From the NCBI GenBank assembly GCA_024644405.1, contig JAHELC010000001.1:427844-491843 (forward strand): 64,000 nt of DNA. Direction: 5' to 3'. The stretch is from Nitrospinaceae bacterium. Lineage in GTDB: Bacteria; Nitrospinota; Nitrospinia; Nitrospinales; Nitrospinaceae. This document shows positions 9,847 to 18,229 of this stretch, piece by piece. Positions within the stretch are counted from its first letter, which is position 1. Each line of letters opens with the position of its first letter. Both the position numbers and the translations under genes were made by a program. The notes beneath the pieces are model-generated. The model was not told where the DNA came from and searched no databases. It was given only the letters and a program-made list of their open reading frames with translations.

Positions 9847-10479
9847 TTATTTTTTCCTCAGACAGTACAATCCATCGCGTACAGGCAGCATGAGCGCCTC
9901 CACCCGGTCATCCCGGCACACGGTTTCATTGAACTGATGAATGGCATGATCGGACTCCTCCTTGGGAGATAACACCCGCCCGCTCCACAACACGTTGTCC
10001 GCCACGATCAATCCGCCGGAACGCAGAATCGGCAGAATCGCATTAAAATAATTCAGGTAGTTGGTCTTATCGGCGTCGATGAACGCCATGTCAAATGTTT
10101 CATTGAGATCGGCAATGGATTCCAGGGCATTGCCTTCGAGCAGGATGATTTTACTGCCATGCGGACTTTCGGCGAAATATCGCTTGGCGACGGCAATGGC
10201 CGCCGGGTCTTCGTCGCAGGTATAAAGACGACCGACTTTCGGCAACGCTTCGGCCATGGACAAGGCACTGTAACCACTGAAGGTGCCGACTTCCAGAATG
10301 CGCTTCGCTCCCAGCAACTGCGCCTGCAATTTGAGAAACCTTCCGACCGTCCGCCCCGAAACCATCTGCGGATATTCCAGGCTGTCCTGCGTTTCTTTCT
10401 GCAGGCGCGCCAGAAGTTCTCCTTCGTGTCCGGTATGATCGCAAACGTAATTTTCGATCTCTTTATCTATAAATTCCAT
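9847..10479 (-). CDS. O-methyltransferase, COMT/YrrM-type class I
   Basis: 210-residue SAM-dependent O-methyltransferase. Motif I is ILEVGTFSGYSALSMA; motif II LYTCDEDP; the metal-site motif is AFIDADKTNYLNYF followed by GGLIVADNVLWSGRV, as in the caffeoyl-CoA O-methyltransferase family. In bacteria the substrates are often unknown catechols or tRNA hydroxyuridine. It is the last gene of a minus-strand operon aroK - LRR - DNA glycosylase - this gene, 20 nt after the glycosylase. Confidence 0.93.
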   Translation of the reverse strand: MEFIDKEIENYVCDHTGHEGELLARLQKETQDSLEYPQMVSGRTVGRFLKLQAQLLGAKRILEVGTFSGYSALSMAEALPKVGRLYTCDEDPAAIAVAKRYFAESPHGSKIILLEGNALESIADLNETFDMAFIDADKTNYLNYFNAILPILRSGGLIVADNVLWSGRVLSPKEESDHAIHQFNETVCRDDRVEALMLPVRDGLYCLRKK

Positions 10480-10499
10480 GATTTCCTCATAAGGTTATT

Positions 10500-11147
10500 T
10501 TAGTAATTAACGATATCCGCATTCAAACTGCGCCAGGCATACCAGGTCGCCACGGTTTCCAGGGGATTCCACTTTTTCCCGATGGTGCGCAGACGTTTGG
10601 CATCGGGCCGGGCTTTCATGCCATAAATATTCTGCACCGCCACACGCAAACCCAAATCATCCACGGGCAGAACATCGAGGCGATTCAGTGAAAAAATCAG
10701 AAACATTTCCGCCGTCCATCGTCCGATGCCGTGCACCAGTGTCAGCCGGTCGATGACCTCTTCGTTGCCCAGATAATTCAGTTGGTGCGGACGGATGGTT
10801 CCGTCGAGGAAGCGGTGACTCAAATCTTTCAGATAAGCGGCCTTTTGCCGGGACAATCCGGCGCCGCGTAGAGGGGCGTCTTTCAACCTTGCCATGCGTT
10901 CCGGTGTGGGTGCATGGCCGTCGAACAATTTTTCGAAGCGCGAGTAGATGGTCTCTGCGGCCGCGGTGGAAATCTGCTGGGACACGATGGACCGGCACAG
11001 CACCACAAAATATTTTCGGTTCCGCTTCAGGCGGAACGGCCCAATGGCTTGTATCACGCGTGCTATTTTAGGATCACGTTTCCTGAAATGACTCAATATC
11101 CGGCGACGGGTCGGCAACTCCTGGGCGGATGCGCGATGTTCAGCCAT
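10500..11147 (-). CDS. DNA-3-methyladenine glycosylase, AlkA/HhH-GPD type
   Basis: Base-excision repair enzyme that removes alkylated purines. The helix-hairpin-helix is LTLVHGIGRWTAEMFL and the catalytic Asp region is VLPVDDLGLRVAV. The N-terminal part (FVVLCRSIVSQQISTAAA) contains the conserved SQQIS motif. At 215 residues it is a minimal single-domain form without the AlkA N-terminal domain. It begins 7 nt after the LRR gene and so sits inside the aroK operon; the repair and aromatic-biosynthesis links look incidental. Confidence 0.93.
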   Translation of the reverse strand: MAEHRASAQELPTRRRILSHFRKRDPKIARVIQAIGPFRLKRNRKYFVVLCRSIVSQQISTAAAETIYSRFEKLFDGHAPTPERMARLKDAPLRGAGLSRQKAAYLKDLSHRFLDGTIRPHQLNYLGNEEVIDRLTLVHGIGRWTAEMFLIFSLNRLDVLPVDDLGLRVAVQNIYGMKARPDAKRLRTIGKKWNPLETVATWYAWRSLNADIVNY

Positions 11148-11154
11148 AAGCGCT

Positions 11155-11955
11155 TCAATCCATCTGGAGGAATTTGAACCGTTTCAGTTTGGGCGACTGC
11201 TTCAGCCGTTGCGCGGTACTTTGGGAAATACGGTTTCGATACAGATCGATCGTGACCAGATTCGGCAGGCAATCGCTGTCCGACAGCAGGTCGATGGCCG
11301 CATTATCCAATTCGTTGTGCGGGAGGCCCAGCTTTTCAACCGTCAGCATGATTTCGGATTCGCACAAGGCTTTTAATCCTTCGCACCCGATCTTGGCCCG
11401 ATCCAGATACAATTCAGTCAAATGCCGCAGGTGCGGCGACCGGGCCAGTTCGATGGCCCCTTGCGGCCCCAAGGGATTGGCCTTGAGGTACAGGAATTGA
11501 AGATTTGCCAGGGTTTCCGACTCCGCCAGGGCTTTCATGGCTTCGGGCCCGAGTTGATTGTGCTGAAGAAAAAGCGTGCGCAAACTTTTCAAGTGAGGTG
11601 AGGCCGCCAGCGCCCGCATGCCCTTATCGGTCATTTCATTTCCGGCGAGCGACAGTGTATTGAGCTTGTGCAGCGCCTCGGTATCCGCCAGCCGTATCAC
11701 GCCTTCGTCCTTGAAGCTGTTCTCGTCCAGATAAAGCATTTTAACGGTGCGCAGGCGGGGGAAACGCATCAATTCTTCCAACTCCTCCAGGATGATGTCT
11801 TTGTCGTTCAGTTCCAGTTTGAACTTGGGATCCTCGCTGGCTTCGGCGCGGGCGAACATGTCCCCTTCGTGCACCACCATCGATTCGCTTTCGTCGATAT
11901 CGGTAATCAGCGTCAGGCTGTTCCGCACCAAACTTTCAAACAGGGAACCGCTCAT
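11155..11955 (-). CDS. Leucine-rich repeat protein, RNase-inhibitor type
   Basis: 266 residues, no signal peptide. From about residue 70 onward it consists of ~24-28 residue LRRs of the RNase-inhibitor/RanGAP type, with units such as LNTLSLAGNEMTDKGMRALA and LRTLFLQHNQLGPEAMKALA. The N-terminal ~60 residues are acidic and non-repetitive. It should form a curved solenoid for protein binding. Its start codon overlaps the aroK stop by 4 nt (ATGA), so the two are translationally coupled. Two similar LRR genes lie within 3 kb (13164 and 14012). Confidence 0.85.
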   Translation of the reverse strand: MSGSLFESLVRNSLTLITDIDESESMVVHEGDMFARAEASEDPKFKLELNDKDIILEELEELMRFPRLRTVKMLYLDENSFKDEGVIRLADTEALHKLNTLSLAGNEMTDKGMRALAASPHLKSLRTLFLQHNQLGPEAMKALAESETLANLQFLYLKANPLGPQGAIELARSPHLRHLTELYLDRAKIGCEGLKALCESEIMLTVEKLGLPHNELDNAAIDLLSDSDCLPNLVTIDLYRNRISQSTAQRLKQSPKLKRFKFLQMD

Positions 11956-12482
11956 GCTTCCACCCAGGATTGTTTTTTAAAATATTCGATGATTTCGTAC
12001 ACCGTTTCATCCGGCCGCTTGTCGGTGGTATCGCACACCAGGTCGGCGGCGGCTTTGTATTTGTCCTCCCGCTCGGCGAAAACTTTGCGGTGTTCATCCT
12101 CCCAGGACAGGTCTTCCTCGAGGCGCGGCCGGTTATTTCGGTCACGACTCAATCGGCTGAGCAGGGTTTCAAATGTAGCGGTCAGTAATACGGCTTTCCC
12201 GTTTTCCTTGAGCTTTTTGATATTTAGGGGATTCAAAACAACCCCCCCGCCGCAATCGATGACGGCATCCCGGGCCTCGCCGACGGCCTGCTCGACGATT
12301 TTGGATTCGATCTCCCGGAACTGTGCCCATCCCCACATACTGACGATCTCCGGAATAGGGATACCCACCGCCTCCTCGATCATCGAGTCAAGACTGAACA
12401 AGGGGCGCTTCAGTTGTTTGGACAGAAGCCGGGAAATCACCGACTTGCCGGTTCCGCGATAACCTAACAGTATGATATTCAT
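11952..12482 (-). CDS. aroK: Shikimate kinase
   Basis: Phosphorylates shikimate in chorismate/aromatic amino-acid biosynthesis. From ATG 12482 the protein starts MNIILLGYRGTGKS, with the Walker A GYRGTGKS, the substrate motif FREIESKIV and the GGG motif DCGGGVVLN. An upstream GTG at 12509 adds nine residues and is less likely, although the Shine-Dalgarno for the ATG is also weak (CGGAAG). It is first in an operon with an LRR protein, a DNA glycosylase and an O-methyltransferase. Confidence 0.93.
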   Translation of the reverse strand: MNIILLGYRGTGKSVISRLLSKQLKRPLFSLDSMIEEAVGIPIPEIVSMWGWAQFREIESKIVEQAVGEARDAVIDCGGGVVLNPLNIKKLKENGKAVLLTATFETLLSRLSRDRNNRPRLEEDLSWEDEHRKVFAEREDKYKAAADLVCDTTDKRPDETVYEIIEYFKKQSWVEA

Positions 12483-12677
12483 AAGGATACTTCCGTATGG
12501 TTCCGTCACAAGTGCTTGGGGGGCAGGTTATAATGTTTCGATCCGGGATGCAAACGAAACTCCCCCGGCCGGTTCGGCGCTGATTATTTGATTCTGGACC
12601 GAGGCAAATATGCTACAATTTCAAAAATGTCACTTCCTGCTAACCGTTATGTGACTTTCCCGGAAAGGGACCTTATC

Positions 12678-13139
12678 GTGAAAACTAAATCTGTCGCCTG
12701 GATCATTGCATTGGTATTGGGATGTTTGCTGACTACCAGCAATGAAGTTCGGGCCGAAGAGGATAAGCTTTTGGATTTATGCAATAACGGCAATTCTTCC
12801 GCCTGTTTTGAACGGGGGAAGAAATATGTAACCCTGGACAGGGACAACAAGAAAGCCATCCCTTTGTTCCGAAAGAGTTGTGCGGCGGACCATATGACCG
12901 CCTGCCTGTGGGGCGGCAATCTCATCCAGAACACCGGAAAACAGTACAGCGCCCAGTGGAAAGAAGCCTCCAAAATGTTTAAAAAAGCCTGTGAAGCGGG
13001 TGAAGACGCGGGTTGTTTTAACCTTGGCGCTTTGTTTTACAAGGAAGGCCGGGCCAGCAAAGCCAAAAAACTTTTCAAGCAGGCCTGCGACATGGGAAAC
13101 CAACCCGGCTGCGATAACGTCAAGTGGCTTTCGAAATAA
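12678..13139 (+). CDS. Exported Sel1/Hcp-type repeat protein
   Basis: About 153 residues with a cleavable signal peptide (start GTG 12678, preceded by GGAAAGGGA; signal ends near VRA). The mature part has Sel1-like helical repeats with paired Cys (SCAADHMTAC, ACEAGEDAGC, ACDMGNQPGC), the pattern of Cys-rich Hcp proteins whose repeats are stapled by disulfides. Expected location is the periplasm. Such proteins usually act as protein-interaction scaffolds. It is 24 nt ahead of an LRR gene on the same strand, so both may be in one transcript. Confidence 0.82.
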   Translation: MKTKSVAWIIALVLGCLLTTSNEVRAEEDKLLDLCNNGNSSACFERGKKYVTLDRDNKKAIPLFRKSCAADHMTACLWGGNLIQNTGKQYSAQWKEASKMFKKACEAGEDAGCFNLGALFYKEGRASKAKKLFKQACDMGNQPGCDNVKWLSK

Positions 13140-13163
13140 CGATCAACGATTAAGAAACTGGCA

Positions 13164-13838
13164 ATGGCAAGTCCTTCCAAAAAGCTCAAAAACTGGGAAG
13201 AGCTGATCAATGACGGTCAAAATTACGGGGACGAGGGCAAGGATTTCTCCCCGTTTGAAAAAGCCGTCTTTGAAAGCATCAAAGACAAGAAAGTTCTGAA
13301 AATTCAGGACAGCTTCGTCTTTGTGAAAACCGGACACAATGCGGAAGATCCGGACCATCCGGTTCAACTGGCCACCATGCTGGCCGCCTTCGAACCACTG
13401 AAAGTCATCACCAGCCTGATCATCACCCACAACCGGTTTAACGCGGAAGCCTTGAAAATTCTGGTCGCCTCTCCGATTCTGAGCGACATCGATTATCTTC
13501 ACTTGGGCTCCAACGATTTGGGCGACGCAGGGGCGAAAATCGTGGCCGAAGCTCCTCTGTTCTCTAAAGTCCACACCCTGAACCTGGAATGCAACGGCAT
13601 CGGCCCGGAAGGTGCGAAAGCATTGGCCACTTCCAAAACCCTGACCGAGGTGACTTCGCTCAGCATGGTCGACAACCAGGTGGGAGACGAAGGAGCGCTG
13701 GCGATTGCGCAATCGGACAACCTCAAGAACCTCACCTACCTGCATCTTGGCGGCAACCGCGTCAAATCCGAAGAAGCCAAACAAGCTTTGCGGGAATCAC
13801 CCAAGCTCACCCAGATCAAAACACTGAAAGTATTTTGA
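13164..13838 (+). CDS. Leucine-rich repeat protein
   Basis: 224 residues, no signal peptide. A non-repetitive acidic N-terminal part of about 85 residues is followed by at least five RNase-inhibitor-type LRRs, such as IDYLHLGSNDLGDAGAKIVA and VHTLNLECNGIGPEGAKALA. The repeat consensus, G(A/V)KALA helix and N-x-(I/L/V)-G-D-(E/A)-G turn, is shared with the genes at 11155 and 14012. A paralogous origin is likely. It is a protein-binding solenoid of unknown partner. Confidence 0.83.
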   Translation: MASPSKKLKNWEELINDGQNYGDEGKDFSPFEKAVFESIKDKKVLKIQDSFVFVKTGHNAEDPDHPVQLATMLAAFEPLKVITSLIITHNRFNAEALKILVASPILSDIDYLHLGSNDLGDAGAKIVAEAPLFSKVHTLNLECNGIGPEGAKALATSKTLTEVTSLSMVDNQVGDEGALAIAQSDNLKNLTYLHLGGNRVKSEEAKQALRESPKLTQIKTLKVF

Positions 13839-14011
13839 CCGGCCTGCTCGGCGCAGGGCCAATTTCGCTGAAGCGTTATGGCGCGATTTAAAAGTTATTC
13901 TTGCCTGCCGCGGAGTGCTTCCGCTCGCAATTTAAAACTATGAATTGCGCTCAGTGATCATCGAAGGCCGTTAACCGTCAGCAAGTACCCTCGCCCGGAG
14001 GGGGCGGAACA

Positions 14012-14956
14012 CTATTTCTCTTCCTCATAATCGGGGCGGAGCAATTCGGGGCGGGAGTAGTTGACGAAGGCAGGATTGGTTTCGACGCCGTCTTTCAGTA
14101 CCAGCGTTTTGAGATTCGTCAGAGTTTTAGTGTTGTACAGGGCGTCACCACCGGTATCTCCAAAATAATTTCTACCGATGTACAGTTTTTCCAGATTGGT
14201 CAATTGTGTGGACTCGCCGAGCGCCTTCGCGCCTGCGTCGCCGATGGTGTTGTTGGTCAGTGACAGCACCTTTAACGGCGGCAGGGATTCGCTTTGCGCC
14301 AACGCCACGGTCCCGTCATCGCCCAGTTTGTTGGAGGACAAATTCAATTCTTCCAATTGAGACAACGCCCCGCCACTGAGCAGACCTACGACTCCCTCCT
14401 CGTTGATGTAATTGCGCTCCAGGTCGAGAATCTTTAAATTTTTCATCATGGCACTCTGGCCCAAAGCCTTGGCGGTTTCATTGCCGATTTCGTTCCAGCC
14501 CAGGCTGAGCGATTCGAGACGGCTGAGGTGGGCCGAGTTGACCAGCGCGGCCGCCGCGGCATCTTCCAGGCCGTTGTCTTCCATGGACAACTTTTTCAAA
14601 TTTATGATTTTTACGGTATCGGATTGCGCCACTTCCTGAACCCCGGTAGTGGTGATGAAGTTGATGGACAGGTTGAGTTCTTCCAGTTGCTCCAGAGTGG
14701 CGGCTTCGAACAGCGCCTTCAGGCCGGCATCGTCAATCTGATTGTCGGACAAATCCAATATGCGGACGGAACGCATTTGTTCGGATTGGGCGAGGATGGT
14801 CATCTCGTCGGCTGCATAATAACGGCCCCTTAATTCCAACTGCGCAGGGGTCTGCTCCAGTTGCTTTTTGATGTCCTCTTCCAGCCGGGCCGCCTTCTCC
14901 TCGAAGGCGGGCTCGTTGGATACATATTCGCTGTTGCCGTCCCGGGAAATGGCCAT
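14012..14956 (-). CDS. Leucine-rich repeat protein
   Basis: 314 residues, the longest of three LRR proteins in this 4-kb stretch. No signal peptide. After ~65 non-repetitive residues it has about eight RNase-inhibitor-type repeats (for example VRILDLSDNQIDDAGLKALF, LKILDLERNYINEEGVVGLL). It ends in a short charged tail (DYEEEK). Convergent with the LRR gene at 13164. Confidence 0.85.
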   Translation of the reverse strand: MAISRDGNSEYVSNEPAFEEKAARLEEDIKKQLEQTPAQLELRGRYYAADEMTILAQSEQMRSVRILDLSDNQIDDAGLKALFEAATLEQLEELNLSINFITTTGVQEVAQSDTVKIINLKKLSMEDNGLEDAAAAALVNSAHLSRLESLSLGWNEIGNETAKALGQSAMMKNLKILDLERNYINEEGVVGLLSGGALSQLEELNLSSNKLGDDGTVALAQSESLPPLKVLSLTNNTIGDAGAKALGESTQLTNLEKLYIGRNYFGDTGGDALYNTKTLTNLKTLVLKDGVETNPAFVNYSRPELLRPDYEEEK

Positions 14957-15308
14957 CGGGTACTCCTTTTCAAAACACAGGGATTTCTAAAGTCGGGAGA
15001 TCATTGTATCAACGGAGGTTTCCGTTTCTCAAATGATTTCCTTGGTTCTCATCGAATACGGCCTGAGAGGGGCTTCGGAGCCCGATTTCGCTCACTGATC
15101 CGATCTCGGGAAAACCCATAAACTATTAATTTTAAAAGGATAATTTTCCTCTTACGAGCTCGAATGGGTTCCCGGAAGCGACTCAACATTAAAAAAAATT
15201 AATATGGGATTAACCCGCTTTTAATTTTGAAATCCTATATTCATAGGCAGATAGCAGAAAAATCAGGCGGATGCCCAGGGCATCGGTCCACATTATGGGG
15301 GAACAATC
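14957..15308. other. Intergenic region, AT-rich, no gene seen
   Basis: 352 bases between the LRR gene and the TusA-like gene. I see no reading frame or RNA gene. The right half is AT-rich and probably holds the promoter of the TusA-like gene. A short inverted repeat, GATGCCC (15270-15276) and GGGCATC (15278-15284), lies 24 nt before its ATG. Confidence 0.5.
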
Positions 15309-15545
15309 ATGCACGTATTCAAAACATTGGATATCCGGGGGCTTTCCTTCTTCAGCGCGTCGGACAAAACGTCGAAAGCGTTCAAGGGAGTCACCCGCAA
15401 CGGCATACTCGAAATCATTCTGGACAAAAAGAAAAATTTTACCGATGCGTTTCAGCAGTGGGCCGAAAATCGGGGCTATTCCATTTTCAACCGGGATGAA
15501 GATCCCCGGATGGTCCGCTTGTTTATCAAAAAGGGCAACCGGTAA
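15309..15545 (+). CDS. TusA-like fold protein lacking the catalytic cysteine
   Basis: 78 residues matching the shape of TusA/SirA proteins. It has an opening beta strand with LDIRGLSFFSA, a middle strand LEIILDKKKNF, a helix FTDAFQQWAENRGY and a closing strand MVRLFIKKGN. In true TusA proteins the first loop reads G-x-x-C-P and the Cys carries sulfur; here the position is Phe/Ser (RGLSFF), so sulfur transfer by that route is impossible. Possible roles are a regulatory or structural offshoot of the family. It is monocistronic. The family assignment is from pattern memory. Confidence 0.6.
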   Translation: MHVFKTLDIRGLSFFSASDKTSKAFKGVTRNGILEIILDKKKNFTDAFQQWAENRGYSIFNRDEDPRMVRLFIKKGNR

Positions 15546-15674
15546 TCCTTCGGAACCGTTGCCGTAATAATATTTCAGGCCGGCTTTCCCGATAATAAAA
15601 CCTGGGTGCCCTCCTCTACCTGGGTTTGATGCCCCTCCTCAATTCGGGAGAGCCGGTTTGTTTTCGAAGATCCC

Positions 15675-16448
15675 TCATCCTACCGAACGGTTTCTTTGAT
15701 ACAGAATCCGTAACCCCTCCAAAGTGAGAAACGGGTTTACTGTTTTGATACTTTTCACCTGTTTCTGAATCACCGGTAGAACGCCCCCGGTGCCGATCAC
15801 CTGGGCGGGCTTGCCGATCTCGCTCTGCATTTTGGAAACGATGCTTTCGATCACCCCCACAAAACCGTACACAGTTCCCGACTGAATGCTTTCCTTGGTC
15901 GATTTTCCGATCACATGTTCGGGAAGAACAATATCGACCGGTGAAAGTTTGGCAGTGTTTTTGTACAACGCCTCCAGCGATATATTCAAGCCGGGAAAAA
16001 TCGCACCCCCCATGTACTCACCCTTTTCGGATACCGCGTCAAAAGTGGTCGCCGTTCCAAAATCGACAATAATCAGCGGTCCTCCGTATTTTTCAAAACC
16101 GGCAATCGCGTTGACAATGCGGTCGGCGCCCACTTCTGCGGGGTTGTTGTACAAAATAGGAATTCCGGTTTTTATCCCGGGGCCGACCACCAAAGGATCG
16201 TTTTCAAGGTATTTACGGGACAACTCCTCAAATACAGGGATCAACGGCGGCACAACGCAGGAAATCACAATGTCATGGATACTCGCAGGACCGATTTCAT
16301 TGAGCCTCAAAAACTCATTGGCGAGCACCCAGTATTCATCCGTCGTACGGTTGCGCTCAGTACGAATGCGCCAATGGGTTTTTAGTTCATCCCCATCGAA
16401 CAGCCCGAACACAATATTGGTGTTTCCTATATCAACGGCAAGCAGCAC
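15675..16448 (-). CDS. coaX: Type III pantothenate kinase
   Basis: First step of coenzyme A synthesis; the ASKHA-fold, feedback-insensitive form. 257 residues. Phosphate 1 motif DIGNTNIVFGLFDG opens the protein; the substrate/metal motif GADRIVNAIAGFEKYG and the phosphate 2 motif IVDFGTATTFDAVS are intact; GGAIFPGL follows. It stands alone; no birA gene is adjacent. Confidence 0.96.
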   Translation of the reverse strand: MLLAVDIGNTNIVFGLFDGDELKTHWRIRTERNRTTDEYWVLANEFLRLNEIGPASIHDIVISCVVPPLIPVFEELSRKYLENDPLVVGPGIKTGIPILYNNPAEVGADRIVNAIAGFEKYGGPLIIVDFGTATTFDAVSEKGEYMGGAIFPGLNISLEALYKNTAKLSPVDIVLPEHVIGKSTKESIQSGTVYGFVGVIESIVSKMQSEIGKPAQVIGTGGVLPVIQKQVKSIKTVNPFLTLEGLRILYQRNRSVG

Positions 16449-17013
16449 TCTGTTTCCTTAGACTACCAATGATTAATAACCGATGGAGGCATTATACATG
16501 AGGCCCGGTCAGTGATTCATGCGTGGAGCCATTATTACAGACGAATCCAGCACACAAAAATTCCATTTGTTCTTTGGCTCTTTAAAGAAAAACTTTTCCG
16601 TCTCACTAAGATAGGATTCTTTTCGACCGAAAAAGCTTATAGCCAGGTGAAGGTTGAAATGAGATTCGGTTTGATTCTGCAGCGGCTGAAAATATTCCAT
16701 TTAATTGTTTTTTTGAGGGTTAGCGGTTTATCCAACTCCGGCGCCCCAGGCTCTAAAACCTTTAATCATAAGGGTTTTAGGCATTTAATTTAAAGAATTC
16801 CGGGGGAATTCCAGGGTGCATCTATTTATAGTATTGATTTTAAAGGGACTTGGTCTGATAATATTTTTATACTCTAGTTATAAATTAAGACAGGGGTTCG
16901 GTCCCAAACTGTGGGAAATCAACGTTTTCCTCTCCCTATTTATCGGGGAGGATTGCCTCGGTTAATCCATGGGGAGACAGGTCCTTTTGGGTTTTCGCTC
17001 TGCAGGAGGAGCC
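16449..17013. other. Intergenic region upstream of the HDOD signalling operon
   Basis: 565 bases. Short reading frames here are unconvincing. It contains an imperfect hairpin (CTAAAACC at 16753-16760 against AAGGGTTTTAG at 16770-16780). Near the right end a CCTCTCCC / GGGGAGG inverted repeat lies about 60-80 nt ahead of the first gene of the signalling operon. These could be leader structures. No known riboswitch consensus was recognised. Confidence 0.4.
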
Positions 17014-17370
17014 ATGCGTAAAATAAGGTTGGAGCAATTGACACCGGGGATGAAATTAGCCCAGGACGTGGTCAATTTCTCCGGTCAGGTTCTACTTTAT
17101 AAAGGAAATCCTCTTCAACCCAAGGACATTAAAAACTTCAAAGCCTGGGGCGTTCTCGAGGTGGTGGTGGAAAGCTCTTCGTTGAATTCTTCCAACTCAT
17201 TAAGCAACAACCAAATCGACGGCAAGCTTTTGGTGGAAGCACAAAACGAAATGTCCAATCTGTTCCGGCATTCCAATCTTTCCCATCCAGTGATATCAGA
17301 ATTGATGCGGTTGAGTACTCTGAACAAATTGAAGCAAAAACCCGGTATGGAGAACGTGAATGTCTACTAG
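17014..17370 (+). CDS. Small protein resembling the N-terminal domain of HD-GYP proteins
   Basis: 118 residues. The N-terminal ~60 residues (MRKIRLEQLTPGMKLAQDV, then LLYKGNPLQPKDIKNFKAWG) match the short domain that commonly precedes HD-GYP and HDOD domains. The rest is Ser/Asn-rich then helical. The start ATG 17014 has GGAGGAG just upstream. The gene overlaps the HDOD gene by 11 nt, so it looks like a split or separately encoded partner of the next protein. Role is inferred as signal transduction. Confidence 0.7.
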   Translation: MRKIRLEQLTPGMKLAQDVVNFSGQVLLYKGNPLQPKDIKNFKAWGVLEVVVESSSLNSSNSLSNNQIDGKLLVEAQNEMSNLFRHSNLSHPVISELMRLSTLNKLKQKPGMENVNVY

Positions 17371-18223
17371 TCCCAAAGCTTTGCGACCCAAAGATATGAT
17401 CACCGGGTCGACCCGAACCTCTTCTCTCCCGGAAATATTTATCATGATCAACGAAGTGGTGAACGATCCCACCAGTTCATTTTCGGATATCGCCCAAGTA
17501 GTCAATCTGGACACGGCCTTAAGCGCGCGGTTGCTAAAAATCGTCAACAGTTCATTTTATAGTTTTCCATCCAACATAGAGACAGTCACACATGCTATCG
17601 CCGTTATTGGAACGGAACAATTGCACAGCCTGGCCCTGGCGACCACCATTATTGCCAACTTCAAGGGCATTCCCGACAAAATGCTCAATATGAATTTATT
17701 CTGGCGGCATAGTATGGGTGTAGCCATTATTGCGCGAAACCTGGCGATTCATTGCCGGGAAACCAACCCCGAACGATTTTACCTTGCCGGCATCCTCCAT
17801 GACATTGGACGGTTGATCATCCTGGAGAATCTCCCTGATGAGGCCAAGGAAATCATCACACGCCAAAAGGAAATTGGCGGTGTCATGTGGCAAATCGAAC
17901 GCGAAGTTTTAGGATTCGACCATGGCGAGGTGGGGGCGGCGTTGTCACACAGTTGGAACCTCCCACTCAGTCTTGAGGAAATCATCGGCAATCACCACAA
18001 CCCGGGCCGCTCCAAGCGGTATCCCCTGGAAACCACTATTATTCATTTGGCCGACATCATCGCCAAAGCCATGGAGCTTGGGTCCAGCGGGGATATACAT
18101 GTTCCCCCTCTGGATGAAAAATCCTGGGAACAATTAAAATTACCCACCGGAATTTTTTCGGCTATCTGGAATCAAACGGAAACTCAATTCAACGAAACCA
18201 TCGATATTATCTTGTCAGGTTAA
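17360..18223 (+). CDS. HDOD-domain signalling protein
   Basis: 287 residues with an HDOD domain spanning most of the length: LPEIFIMINEVVNDPTSSF, SARLLKIVNSSFYSF and GILHDIGRLIILENL, then AALSHSWNLPLSLEEIIGNHH. HDOD proteins lack HD phosphodiesterase activity in most cases and act as regulators, for example of c-di-GMP or surface behaviour. Here an HD-like pair is retained (LHDIGR), so weak metal binding is conceivable. Second gene of a four-gene operon, 6 nt before the histidine kinase. Confidence 0.9.
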   Translation: MSTSPKALRPKDMITGSTRTSSLPEIFIMINEVVNDPTSSFSDIAQVVNLDTALSARLLKIVNSSFYSFPSNIETVTHAIAVIGTEQLHSLALATTIIANFKGIPDKMLNMNLFWRHSMGVAIIARNLAIHCRETNPERFYLAGILHDIGRLIILENLPDEAKEIITRQKEIGGVMWQIEREVLGFDHGEVGAALSHSWNLPLSLEEIIGNHHNPGRSKRYPLETTIIHLADIIAKAMELGSSGDIHVPPLDEKSWEQLKLPTGIFSAIWNQTETQFNETIDIILSG

Positions 18224-18229
18224 ACACCC

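Noticed and set aside
16509..16793. Short frames in both strands between coaX and the HDOD operon
   Set aside because: Codon pattern, missing ribosome sites and low-complexity sequence look like chance; treated as intergenic.
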